A stretch of 64,000 bases of DNA from JAVBMU01 sp031552185. GTDB lineage: Bacteria > Actinomycetota > Actinomycetes > Actinomycetales > Cellulomonadaceae. Below are positions 18,015 through 25,651 of the stretch, piece by piece (positions within the stretch are counted from its first letter, which is position 1; every line of letters starts with the position of its first letter). The notes beneath the pieces are model-generated. The model was given only the letters and a program-made list of their open reading frames with translations, was not told the origin of the DNA and searched no databases. The stretch spans positions 1-64,000 of the forward strand of contig JAVBMU010000032.1 in the NCBI GenBank assembly GCA_031552185.1, in the 5' to 3' direction. The translations under genes and the position numbers were made by a program.

Positions 18015-18039
18015 GGCCGTGCGACGTCGGCCGCCGCAG

Positions 18040-18060
18040 GCCCGGCTAGACTGACCGGGC
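18040..18060 (+). terminator. Weak GC stem-loop after the VanW-family gene
   Basis: GCCCGG/CCGGGC arms around a nine-base loop, 26 bp after the stop. The loop contains TAGACT, which could instead be a -10 element for the following gene. Either reading is tentative. Confidence 0.3.
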
Positions 18061-18107
18061 GCGCGGCCGGCCTGGTCGCGCGGCGGGCGACGGTGCGGTG
18101 AGGGTCC

Positions 18108-19004
18108 ATGCTGGGGCGATGTGAGCGAGAGTCGGGCACGCACGCGATGCTCGCGGCGGCGGCGGCCGGTTGGCTCGACGACGACGCCGAGGCGCTGCTC
18201 GACCTGGGCTCGACGTCCGCCACCCTGGCCACCGTCGCGGCGATCGACGGCCTGTCCGCGGTGATGCACCTCGGCCACCCGGCCCAGCCGGCGCACGACT
18301 TCGAGCGCACCCTGCTCGCGGCATCCGAGTCGGTGGCGGTCGTGGCCACCGTCGCGGTCACCGCGGAGTGGGTCTGGGTCGCCCGGACGCCGGAGGCGAC
18401 CGGGGCCGTGATTGTGGACGAGGCCGGGGTGCGGGATCGGCGGCACGCCCTGCGGGCGATGGGCGCCGGAATGCGGCTGGTGCCCACCCGGATGCCGATT
18501 GCCGAGCGGGTCTCGATGGCGGGCACCCGCGCGAGCCTGCTGGTCGAGGCGTCGCAGGTGCCGGACGGCTTCGTCGAACTGCCGGGCAGCGAGCACCTGC
18601 GCCAGGGCCCGCCGGTCTGGTACGGCTTGGTCCGGGCACAGCCCGCGCCGGTGGATTTCCGCCGGCCCGCACAGGTCTGGCTGGCCTTCGGCCCCCGGGA
18701 CGACCACCGCGGGTCGTTGCAGCAGACGCTCGGCCTGATCGCCGCCGCCGGCATCGACCTGCAACACCTGCGCAGCCACCGATCGACCGCCGGCCCGCAC
18801 ATCTTCTTCTCGTCGTTCTCCTGCCCGGAATCCGGCGTGCTCGCGGCGCTGCTCGCCGCCTTCGAGGAGCGCGGCGTCGCGCACCGCGTGCTCGCGGTGT
18901 TGCCTGGGGATCGGTTCCTGCCCGGCCCGGAGGCGCTCGAACCGCGCTGGCGGCTCGGCTCGGCGCCGGCCCGGTCGACGGCGACGCTGGGGGCCGCGCG
19001 GTGA
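18108..19004 (+). CDS. ACT-domain-like protein upstream of pheA (hypothetical)
   Basis: 298 aa, no known enzyme motif. The C-terminal half contains a stretch that looks like an ACT amino-acid-binding domain (GSLQQTLGLIAAAGIDLQHL ... IFFSSFSC ... VLAALLAAFEERG, about residues 205-270). It resembles the regulatory domain of prephenate dehydratase. The N-terminal half (LLDLGSTSATLATVAAIDG; ERTLLAASESVAVVATVAV) shows alternating hydrophobic segments, perhaps a degenerate periplasmic-binding-like fold. It is 28 bp ahead of pheA and probably cotranscribed with pheA and tyrA, which suggests a regulatory or degenerate dehydratase-like role in Phe/Tyr synthesis. A GGTGAGGG site precedes the ATG. Confidence 0.65.
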   Translation: MLGRCERESGTHAMLAAAAAGWLDDDAEALLDLGSTSATLATVAAIDGLSAVMHLGHPAQPAHDFERTLLAASESVAVVATVAVTAEWVWVARTPEATGAVIVDEAGVRDRRHALRAMGAGMRLVPTRMPIAERVSMAGTRASLLVEASQVPDGFVELPGSEHLRQGPPVWYGLVRAQPAPVDFRRPAQVWLAFGPRDDHRGSLQQTLGLIAAAGIDLQHLRSHRSTAGPHIFFSSFSCPESGVLAALLAAFEERGVAHRVLAVLPGDRFLPGPEALEPRWRLGSAPARSTATLGAAR

Positions 19005-19032
19005 GGCCGGCGGTGACCGGGAACGCGCCGCG

Positions 19033-19980
19033 ATGAAGCTCGCCTACCTCGGTCCCGAGGGCTCGTTCACCCATCAGGCGGCGGACCGATGGGTCCGGCA
19101 GGCCGGGGCCGACGCCGTCGCGCCCGCGCCGCTGGTCCGGGTCGGTGACGTGTTCGACGCCGTCGCCGACGGCTCGGCCGATCGCGGCGTCGTCGCGATC
19201 GAGAACACGGTCGAGGGGTACGTGGTGCCCTCGCTCGACGCGATCGTGAGCAGCCCCGACGTCGTGGCCGTGGACGAGGTGGTGCTGGACATCGCCTTCG
19301 ACGCCTTCGTCCGGCCCGGGCACGGCGAACTCACCGAGATCAGCGCCCACCCACACGGCCTGGCCCAGTGCCAGGACTACGTGGTCGCGAGCGGGCTGGA
19401 TCCGGTGCCCGCGGCGTCGAATGCCGCCGCCTGCCGGGATATTCAGGCGCATCAGGTCGCGCTCGGGCCGCAATTGTGCGGCGAACTGTACGGGTTGACG
19501 ACGCTCGCCCGGGGGGTCGAGGACTTTCACGGGGCGCGGACCCGCTTCCTCACCCTCGCCCGGCGCGACGTCGCCGCGGCATTGCTGGATCCGGCGGCCC
19601 GGCCGCCCGGATCGTGGCGGACCATGCTCGCCGTGACGCCGACCGTGACCGGGCCGGGCGTGCTGGCCCGGATCACCGCGGAGTTCGGCCGCCGGTCGGT
19701 CAATCTCTCCAGCCTGATCACTCGGCCGGTCAAGGCCGTCGAGGGCAAGTACGTCTTCATCATGACCGTCGACGCCGCGCCGTGGGAACCGGCCGCCCGG
19801 GAAGTCCTGGCCGCGCTCCTTGCGGCCGGGGACAGTCTGAAGACGCTCGGCGTGCTGCCCGCGCGCGGCGAACTGGACGAGGCCGTGCACCGAGCGGTGG
19901 ACCCGGCCCGGGTGCCTGCGGGTGGCGTGGTGGCCGGTGCCGCGCCGGCCGCCCTGGAGCGGGGGTTGCTGTGGTCCTGA
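19033..19980 (+). CDS. pheA: Prephenate dehydratase
   Basis: Converts prephenate to phenylpyruvate, the committed step to phenylalanine. 315 aa, monofunctional. Visible landmarks are the N-terminal YLGPEGSFTHQAA, VVAIENTVEGYV, the catalytic-region GARTRFLTLAR (Thr-Arg-Phe, about residue 177) and a C-terminal ACT domain (GVLARITAEFGRRSVNLS). The Phe-binding ESRP motif of the ACT domain reads ITRP here, so feedback binding could differ. It overlaps the next gene by ten bases. Confidence 0.95.
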   Translation: MKLAYLGPEGSFTHQAADRWVRQAGADAVAPAPLVRVGDVFDAVADGSADRGVVAIENTVEGYVVPSLDAIVSSPDVVAVDEVVLDIAFDAFVRPGHGELTEISAHPHGLAQCQDYVVASGLDPVPAASNAAACRDIQAHQVALGPQLCGELYGLTTLARGVEDFHGARTRFLTLARRDVAAALLDPAARPPGSWRTMLAVTPTVTGPGVLARITAEFGRRSVNLSSLITRPVKAVEGKYVFIMTVDAAPWEPAAREVLAALLAAGDSLKTLGVLPARGELDEAVHRAVDPARVPAGGVVAGAAPAALERGLLWS

Positions 19981-21032
19981 CGACGGGTGGGGCGGCCGCC
20001 GGTCCGGCGAGCGTGGGGGTCATTGGCCTCGGGTTGATCGGCGGCTCGCTGGCCCGCGCCCTGGCCGGTGCCGGGCGCACCGTCGTCGCCGTCGACGCCG
20101 ACCGGGCGACCCTGGCGCAGGCCGATCGCGCCGGGCTCGGCGTCGTGGAGGACATCGCGGCGCTGGTCGCCGCCCGGCCGGACGTCATCGTCCTGTGCGT
20201 CCCGTTACGAACGATGCGGCCGGTGGCCGCCGAACTGGCCCGGGAACTTCGGGCGGCCCGGCACGCGCCGGTGGTGACCGACGTCGGTTCGGTGAAGGGC
20301 GCGGTCCGGGAAGCCGTGCGGGGCGCGGGGGTGGCGCATTACGTCGGCGCGCACCCGATGGCCGGAACCGAGTCGTCCGGCTTCGGGGCGTCCTCGGCGG
20401 AGCTGATCCTCGGCGTGCGGTGGGCCGTCACCGTGGACCAGGCCACCGCCGCCGTGGATGCGTGGACGGTGCTGTCGCTGATCACCGGGCCGCTGCGGGG
20501 GAGCGTGCGGGTGCTGAGCGACGACGCCCACGATGAAGCGGTGGCCCTCATCAGCCACGTGCCGCACGTGGTGGCCACGGAGTTGCTGAGTCTGGTCGCT
20601 GCGGCTCCGGTGCGGGATGTCGCCCTGGGGCTGGCGGCGGGCTCGTTCCGGGACGGCACTCGGGTGGGGCGCACCGAGCCGCGCCGGACCGAGGCGATGG
20701 TGACCGACAATGCCATGTGGGTCGCCTCCGGGCTGCGGGTGGTGCTGCGCGATCTGGAGCGTTTGGTCGCCGAACTGGAGTCCAATGCGCCGGTCGCGGC
20801 CTTCTTCGACCGACCCGACCCGGTTCGCGCGATGCTCGATGCGGCGTCGGCACCCGCGTCGGCGGGCGAGCAGGCGGGCGCCGCGGGCGAGCACGCGGGT
20901 GCCGCGGACGAGCACGCGGGCGCCGCGGGCCGGTTTCGGCTCGAGGGGGCGTGGGCGCGCGAGTTGACGGACCTCGGCCGGTCGGGAGCCGTCGTCATCG
21001 GCGTCGACGGCGAGGACCTGGTCCTCCGGTAG
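19971..21032 (+). CDS. tyrA: Prephenate dehydrogenase
   Basis: NAD(P)-dependent oxidative decarboxylation of prephenate in tyrosine synthesis, 353 aa. A Rossmann motif GVIGLGLIGGSLARAL lies near the N-terminus. It is followed by VLCVPLRTM, TDVGSVKG, the substrate loop HPMAGTESSGFGAS and the helical dimerisation domain (ISHVPHVVATELL). The start GTG overlaps the pheA stop region and is preceded by GGAGCGGGGG. Residues about 300-325 are an AGEQAGAAGEHAGAADEHA-type repeat, an unusual low-complexity insertion before the C-terminal beta segment. Confidence 0.93.
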   Translation: MVLTTGGAAAGPASVGVIGLGLIGGSLARALAGAGRTVVAVDADRATLAQADRAGLGVVEDIAALVAARPDVIVLCVPLRTMRPVAAELARELRAARHAPVVTDVGSVKGAVREAVRGAGVAHYVGAHPMAGTESSGFGASSAELILGVRWAVTVDQATAAVDAWTVLSLITGPLRGSVRVLSDDAHDEAVALISHVPHVVATELLSLVAAAPVRDVALGLAAGSFRDGTRVGRTEPRRTEAMVTDNAMWVASGLRVVLRDLERLVAELESNAPVAAFFDRPDPVRAMLDAASAPASAGEQAGAAGEHAGAADEHAGAAGRFRLEGAWARELTDLGRSGAVVIGVDGEDLVLR

Positions 21033-21052
21033 CCGGGCCGGCCCGGACGATC

Positions 21053-21376
21053 TCAGGCCGGCGGCGGTCGGGGCAACCGCACCGGTCGCTGCGGTACGCG
21101 CTTGGCGGCGACGATGTCGGCGGCGGCCACGGTGACCTCCGGTTGCGGTCGGCCGACCCGGCGCCCGGCGTCGGGGGTGAGGACGACGCCGGCCGGCCCC
21201 GCGGTCACGACGACGCCCAGGATGTCGGTGACCTTGCGGCCGGTGGCGGCGGATTCGGCGTCGGACAGCCGGCGCCGGACGACGACCCGGGCCCCGGCGG
21301 GCCACTCCTGCCAGGGCCCCTGCTCGGGCGCCGCCGGCCGACGGGGCCACGGCCGGTCGGCCGGATTGTCGCTCAT
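21053..21376 (-). CDS. Small SH3-like domain protein (N-terminal domain of a GNAT protein family, stand-alone)
   Basis: 107 aa beginning MSDNPADRP. The core (GARVVVRRRL ... VTDILGVVVTAGPAGVVL ... VAAADIVAAKRVP) resembles the SH3-like N-terminal domain of the Rv0428c-type acetyltransferases that often sit beside fdxA and dapC in actinomycetes. The acetyltransferase domain itself is absent. It may be a reduced gene or a stand-alone version. It converges with tyrA (20 bp between stops) and diverges from fdxA. Upstream ATGs would lengthen it by 3-19 residues. Confidence 0.62.
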   Translation of the reverse strand: MSDNPADRPWPRRPAAPEQGPWQEWPAGARVVVRRRLSDAESAATGRKVTDILGVVVTAGPAGVVLTPDAGRRVGRPQPEVTVAAADIVAAKRVPQRPVRLPRPPPA

Positions 21377-21497
21377 TCGCACCATCCCCATCAGGCCTGC
21401 GGGCCGGCGGGTACTCGGGCACAACGCCTGCACCGTCCCGCTACGCGGAGCGTCCGCTCACGCCGTCCCCTTCTGAGCGATACTAGACGTGCTGCCG

Positions 21498-21562
21498 ATC
21501 GGCCCACTGCGGTATCGACTCATTGCGGGGATCGACTCATTGCGGGGATCGCTCACCGCGGG
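21498..21562. repeat. Tandem 17-bp repeats upstream of fdxA
   Basis: Two identical adjacent units ATCGACTCATTGCGGGG (21514-21530 and 21531-21547) are flanked by degenerate copies: ATCGGCCCACTGCGGT at 21498-21513 and ATCGCTCACCGCGGG at 21548-21562. The array lies 40-100 bp before the ferredoxin start, in the space between divergent genes, where an operator array would be expected. Confidence 0.75.
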
Positions 21563-21599
21563 CCGCGGCGCACTCTCGGACGGAAAGGGATCAGGCGAC

Positions 21600-21917
21600 G
21601 TGACCTACGTGATCGCACAGCCGTGCGTGGACGTCAAGGACAAGGCGTGCATCGAGGAATGCCCCGTGGACTGTATCTACGAGGGTCAGCGGTCGCTGTA
21701 CATCCATCCAGACGAATGCGTCGATTGCGGCGCCTGCGAGCCGGTCTGCCCCGTCGAGGCGATCTACTACGAGGACGACGTCCCCCAGCAGTGGAGCGAC
21801 TACTACCGGGCGAACGTCGAGTTCTTCGACGATCTGGGCTCCCCGGGCGGAGCGGCGAAGATGGGTCAGATCGACAAGGACGACCCGATGATCACCGCCC
21901 TGCCGCCGCAGGCCTGA
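21600..21917 (+). CDS. fdxA: Ferredoxin, 7Fe type (FdxA)
   Basis: Small electron carrier with one 3Fe-4S and one 4Fe-4S cluster, 105 aa. The cysteine pattern is canonical: CVDVKDKACIEECPVDCIY for the first half and CVDCGACEPVCPVEAI for the second. The acidic C-terminal extension (DDVPQQWSDYYRANVEFFDD) is typical of actinobacterial FdxA. The GTG start was chosen because it follows an AAAGGGA ribosome site and gives the family's usual N-terminus (TYVIAQPCVD). It is followed 13 bp later by dapC. Confidence 0.96.
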   Translation: MTYVIAQPCVDVKDKACIEECPVDCIYEGQRSLYIHPDECVDCGACEPVCPVEAIYYEDDVPQQWSDYYRANVEFFDDLGSPGGAAKMGQIDKDDPMITALPPQA

Positions 21918-21930
21918 GCGACTGCGCGGC

Positions 21931-23067
21931 ATGGGCTTCGCGCCGCTGGCCGACCCCTACCCGTGGGACGGGCTGAGCGGGTACGCCGCCCGCGCCCGGG
22001 CGCACCCGGGCGGACTGGTGAACCTGTCGATCGGCACCCCGGTCGATCCGACGCCGGCCGTGGTCCGGGCCGCACTGGCCGACGCCGCCGACTCGCCCGG
22101 CTATCCCGCCACCCACGGCACGCCCGCGCTGCGGGCGGCCGTGGTCGACTGGTTCGCCCGGCGCCGCGGCGCGCCGGGTCTTGACCCGGCGGCCGTGTTG
22201 CCGACCATCGGGTCCAAGGAACTGGTCGGCCTCCTGCCGGCGCTGCTCGGGCTCGGCCCGGGGGACGTCGTCGTGCATCCGCGGATTGCCTACCCGACCT
22301 ACGACGTCGGCGCCCGACTGGCCGGGGCGGCGGCGCTGGCGACTGACGACGTCGACGACTGGGCGGGCCGCGCCGACGTGCGGCTGGTCTGGGTGAACTC
22401 GCCGGCCAACCCCACCGGCCGCGTGCTCGGCCCGGCCGAGCTCGCTCGCGTGGTCGGGGCCGCGCGCGCGATCGGCGCCGTGGTGGTGAGCGACGAGTGC
22501 TACGCCGAACTAGCCTGGGGCGAGCCGTGGGCCACGTCGGGCGTGCCGAGCGTCCTCGCGCCGGCGGTGAGCGGCGGTTCACCCGAGGGTCTGCTGGCGG
22601 CGTACTCGTTGTCCAAGCAGTCGAACCTGGCGGGTTACCGGGCGGCATTCGTCGCGGGCGATCCGGCCCTGGTGGCGCGGCTGCTGGCCACGCGCAAGCA
22701 CCTCGGGATGATCGTCCCCCGGCCGGTGCAGGCCGCGATGACCGCCGCCCTGGGCGACGACGCGCACGTGGCCGAGCAGCGAGCAACGTACGGGCGGCGG
22801 CGGGAAGTGCTGCTCGCCGCCGTGCGGACGGCGGGTTTCCGGGTGGACCACAGCGAGGCGGGGCTGTACCTGTGGGTCCGGGCCGGGGGCGACGGCGGGT
22901 GCTGGGACCTGATCGGCTGGTTCGCCGAGCGCGGGATACTGGCCGGCCCGGGCGTCTTCTACGGTCCGGCCGCCGGCGGCCATGTGCGGCTGGCGCTGAC
23001 GGCCTCCGACGAGCGAATCGAGGCGGCCGCCGCCCGAATCACGGCAGGTCAGCGTGCTCGACCATAA
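21931..23067 (+). CDS. dapC: Succinyldiaminopimelate aminotransferase (DapC-type, PLP class I/II)
   Basis: PLP enzyme that transaminates N-succinyl-L,L-2-amino-6-oxopimelate in lysine/meso-DAP synthesis. 378 aa. The fold-type I motifs are visible: VNLSIGTPVDPTP, YPATHGTPALR, VNSPANPTGRV (aspartate-aminotransferase Asn), VVSDECYAEL and the lysine motif YSLSKQSNLAGYRAAF (PLP Lys near residue 230). The fdxA-dapC order is characteristic of actinomycetes. The window also holds dapD and dapE, so three succinylase-pathway genes lie within 12 kb. No strong ribosome site is seen; translation may be coupled to fdxA. Confidence 0.9.
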   Translation: MGFAPLADPYPWDGLSGYAARARAHPGGLVNLSIGTPVDPTPAVVRAALADAADSPGYPATHGTPALRAAVVDWFARRRGAPGLDPAAVLPTIGSKELVGLLPALLGLGPGDVVVHPRIAYPTYDVGARLAGAAALATDDVDDWAGRADVRLVWVNSPANPTGRVLGPAELARVVGAARAIGAVVVSDECYAELAWGEPWATSGVPSVLAPAVSGGSPEGLLAAYSLSKQSNLAGYRAAFVAGDPALVARLLATRKHLGMIVPRPVQAAMTAALGDDAHVAEQRATYGRRREVLLAAVRTAGFRVDHSEAGLYLWVRAGGDGGCWDLIGWFAERGILAGPGVFYGPAAGGHVRLALTASDERIEAAAARITAGQRARP

Positions 23068-23119
23068 TGCTGTGATCATCCTCACGGGGCCGTTGCGGGA
23101 CCTTCTGCCCGGCATGAGG

Positions 23120-23148
23120 TTGGCCTTCGGCCGGGCGGGCTGTAGCGT
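23120..23148 (+). promoter_or_regulatory. Candidate sigma-70-type promoter of gltA
   Basis: TTGGCC at 23120-23125 and TAGCGT at 23143-23148 are separated by exactly 17 bp. The predicted transcript start would be near 23155, giving a leader of about 107 nt. This is the best -35/-10 pair seen in the window. Confidence 0.5.
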
Positions 23149-23261
23149 CTGGACACCGGCGCGAGCCGGAATCAGCCGTAACCTTCCATTGGGACCCGTC
23201 GAACCGCTGCGCGTCCCGCCGTTCCTGCGCCGTTCGACGCGCACCACCCAAGGAGGTAGCG

Positions 23262-24557
23262 ATGCCCGGGGCACCTGAGTCTGTCCAACTTGTCGTCGAT
23301 GACGGGAAGGTCAAGCTGCCGGTTATCCACGCCACCCAGGGTGGGGACGGCATCGAAGTCAGCACCTTGCTGCGTGACACCGGGCTGGTCACGGTCGACC
23401 CGGGTTTCATGAACACCGCCTCCTGCGAGTCCGCGATCACCTTTATCGACGGCGACGCGGGGGTATTGCAGTACCGAGGCTTTCCGATCGACCAGTTGGC
23501 CCGGTCATCCAGCTTCCTGGAAGTCGCCTACCTCCTGATTCATGGCCAATTGCCCGGTGCCGCGGAGTTGGACGCCTTCGTCGAGCGAGTGAACCGGCAC
23601 ACGATGGTGCACGAGGACTTCCGCACCTTCATGGGCACGTTCCCGCGCGGCGCCCACCCGATGGCCGTCATGGCCTCCGCGATCAACGCGCTGTCCACCT
23701 TCTACCCCGAGGCGCTGGACCCGTTCCACGACGACACGATCGAGCTGGCAACCGTCGTTCTGCTGGCCAAGTCCCGCACCATCACCTCGTACCTGCACCG
23801 GCGTCGGGTCGGCGAGCCGTTGCTCTACCCGGACTACTCGCGCGGGTACGTCGAGGACTTCCTGCGGATGACGTTCGCGACGCCGTACGAGAAGTACGAG
23901 GCGAACCCCGTCGCGGTCGAGGCGCTGGACAAGCTCCTGATTCTGCACGCCGACCACGAGCAGAATTGCTCGACGTCGACCGTCCGGATCGTCGGTTCGT
24001 CCCATGCCAATCTGTTCGCGTCGGTCGCCGCCGGGATCAACGCGCTGTCCGGGCCCCTGCACGGCGGTGCGAACGAGGCCGTGCTGAAGATGCTGGAGAA
24101 GATCCAGTCGGCCGAATACGACGTCGACACGTTCATGGCCAAGGTCAAGAACAAGGAGGACGGCATCCGGCTGATGGGCTTCGGGCACCGGGTCTACAAG
24201 AACTACGACCCGCGCGCCGCCATCGTGAAGGAGAGCGCACACGCCGTCCTGAGCAGCCTCGGCAAGCAGGACGAACTGCTCGACATCGCGATGCGGTTGG
24301 AGGAGATCGCCCTCTCCGACGACTACTTCATCAGCCGCAAGCTGTACCCGAACGTCGACTTTTACACCGGGCTGATCTATAAGGCGCTCGGCTTCGCCCC
24401 GGCCATGTTCACGCCGCTGTTCGCGCTCGGGCGGATGCCCGGCTGGATCGCGCAGTGGCGGGAGATGATGACGGACAAGCAGACCAAGATCGGCCGGCCG
24501 CGCCAGGTCTACACCGGCGAGCCGGAGCGGGACTACGTTCCCGTCGACGAGCGCTGA
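23262..24557 (+). CDS. gltA: Citrate synthase
   Basis: Condenses acetyl-CoA and oxaloacetate to citrate, the entry to the TCA cycle; cytoplasmic. 431 aa, the type II (hexameric) length. Landmarks are TASCESAITFIDGDAGVLQYRG, HADHEQNCSTSTVR (catalytic His), GPLHGGANEAVL (His) and MGFGHRVYKNYDPRA (His and Arg), with the C-terminal aspartate region YPNVDFYTGLI. The ribosome site AAGGAGG lies 6 nt before the ATG, the strongest in the window, as expected for an abundant enzyme. Confidence 0.97.
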   Translation: MPGAPESVQLVVDDGKVKLPVIHATQGGDGIEVSTLLRDTGLVTVDPGFMNTASCESAITFIDGDAGVLQYRGFPIDQLARSSSFLEVAYLLIHGQLPGAAELDAFVERVNRHTMVHEDFRTFMGTFPRGAHPMAVMASAINALSTFYPEALDPFHDDTIELATVVLLAKSRTITSYLHRRRVGEPLLYPDYSRGYVEDFLRMTFATPYEKYEANPVAVEALDKLLILHADHEQNCSTSTVRIVGSSHANLFASVAAGINALSGPLHGGANEAVLKMLEKIQSAEYDVDTFMAKVKNKEDGIRLMGFGHRVYKNYDPRAAIVKESAHAVLSSLGKQDELLDIAMRLEEIALSDDYFISRKLYPNVDFYTGLIYKALGFAPAMFTPLFALGRMPGWIAQWREMMTDKQTKIGRPRQVYTGEPERDYVPVDER

Positions 24558-24573
24558 CGGCTGAGCCGGCGGC

Positions 24574-24632
24574 GGGGCGCTGGGCGCCGGCGGCGGGGGC
24601 GCTGGGCGCCGGCGGCAGGGGCGCCGGCGGCC
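24574..24632. repeat. GC-rich tandem repeat between convergent genes
   Basis: A 21-bp unit (starting GGGGCGCTGGGCGCCGG) occurs at 24574-24594 and 24596-24616, with a shorter third version to about 24632. Each unit contains self-complementary GGCGCC. It fills the gap between the gltA stop and the stop of the minus-strand gene and may fold into bidirectional terminator hairpins. Confidence 0.55.
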
Positions 24633-24639
24633 GCCTCGG

Positions 24640-25641
24640 CTACGGGGACGGTGACCCGGGCGCGACGGCGACGGTGACCCGGACGTGACCGGGGGCAGGG
24701 GCCGGCGTGGCACCGCCGGCGCCCGTTGCCTTCGCGTCGCGGCCGGCCGTGCCCGATGCCGCCGGCGCCACGCGCCAGGTCGGGTGCGCCCGGCTCCAGA
24801 TCCGGTCGCCGACCTGGACGCTCGTGGCGCCCGTGGCGTCCGCGACCGCGACGGCCCACTCGCCGGCGGCCCACGCCGCGCGGCTCGCGTCCGCCGGCGC
24901 CAGCGCCGTGGCATCGATGCTGACGGCGCCGCCCCGGACGGTCACCGGCAACGCCCCCAGGTCGCGCTGTACGCGCTCGGTGAGCGCCGCCGTCGTACCG
25001 GGGTGCGCGACGGGCCGCAGCGTGCAGGTCAAGGCGGCCGGCGAGAATCCGGTCAGCGCCGAGGCCCAGGCCCGGGCCCGATCCTCGTGCTGGGCGTAGG
25101 CGTCGGGGAAAGCGGAGCGCTGCACGGACTGGGCCGCCTTGGTGACATCCATGGTCTCGTAGCCGGCGACCTTGGCGAGGGCGTCGTAGAACGCATTCGT
25201 CGAATACACCGGGTCCTGGACCTGCTCCGCCGTACCCCAGCCCTGGGACGGGCGCTGCTGGAAGAGGCCGAGCGAATCGCGGTCCCCATACTCGACGTTG
25301 ATCAGGCGAGATTCCTGCAGCCCGGTCGCGATGGCGATGGTCGCGGCGCGGGCGGGCAGCGCGCGCCGTACGGCCGTCGCGACGATCAGCGCGGCATTGT
25401 CGGCCTGTTCCGGGGTGAGCGTCTGCTCGACGCCGTCGGCCGACGCCCGGCAGCGTTCGACGATCGGCAGCCCGACGTCCGGCCGGTCCGGCCGCAGCCA
25501 GGCGACGAGCCCCGCGATCACCACGACGACCCCTAGCAGCGCGGCGCCGAGGCCGGCCAGGCGGGCGAGCCGGCGCCGGCGGCGCCGACGCTGCCGCGTG
25601 GCGGTGGAGCGAGACGTCGTGGCTGCGGGGCGAGTCGTCAT
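24640..25641 (-). CDS. Membrane-anchored lysozyme-like/transglycosylase-fold protein (hypothetical)
   Basis: 333 aa starting MTTRPAATTSRS. A basic N-terminus (RRRRRRR) precedes one membrane helix (LAGLGAALLGVVVVIAGLVAWL, about residues 24-45). The extracytoplasmic domain contains a lysozyme-superfamily pattern: IAIATGLQESRLINVEYGDRDSLGLFQQRPSQGWG, with a Glu in the expected catalytic position. YSTNAFYDALAKV and AQSVQRSAFPDAYA follow. The last 80 residues are beta/Pro-Ala rich. Actinobacterial homologues lie beside dapD and are uncharacterised, some named 'heavy metal transporter' without support. It starts 10 bp after the dapD stop, so the two are probably one operon. Confidence 0.78.
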   Translation of the reverse strand: MTTRPAATTSRSTATRQRRRRRRRLARLAGLGAALLGVVVVIAGLVAWLRPDRPDVGLPIVERCRASADGVEQTLTPEQADNAALIVATAVRRALPARAATIAIATGLQESRLINVEYGDRDSLGLFQQRPSQGWGTAEQVQDPVYSTNAFYDALAKVAGYETMDVTKAAQSVQRSAFPDAYAQHEDRARAWASALTGFSPAALTCTLRPVAHPGTTAALTERVQRDLGALPVTVRGGAVSIDATALAPADASRAAWAAGEWAVAVADATGATSVQVGDRIWSRAHPTWRVAPAASGTAGRDAKATGAGGATPAPAPGHVRVTVAVAPGSPSP

Positions 25642-25651
25642 TCGAGCGGGG

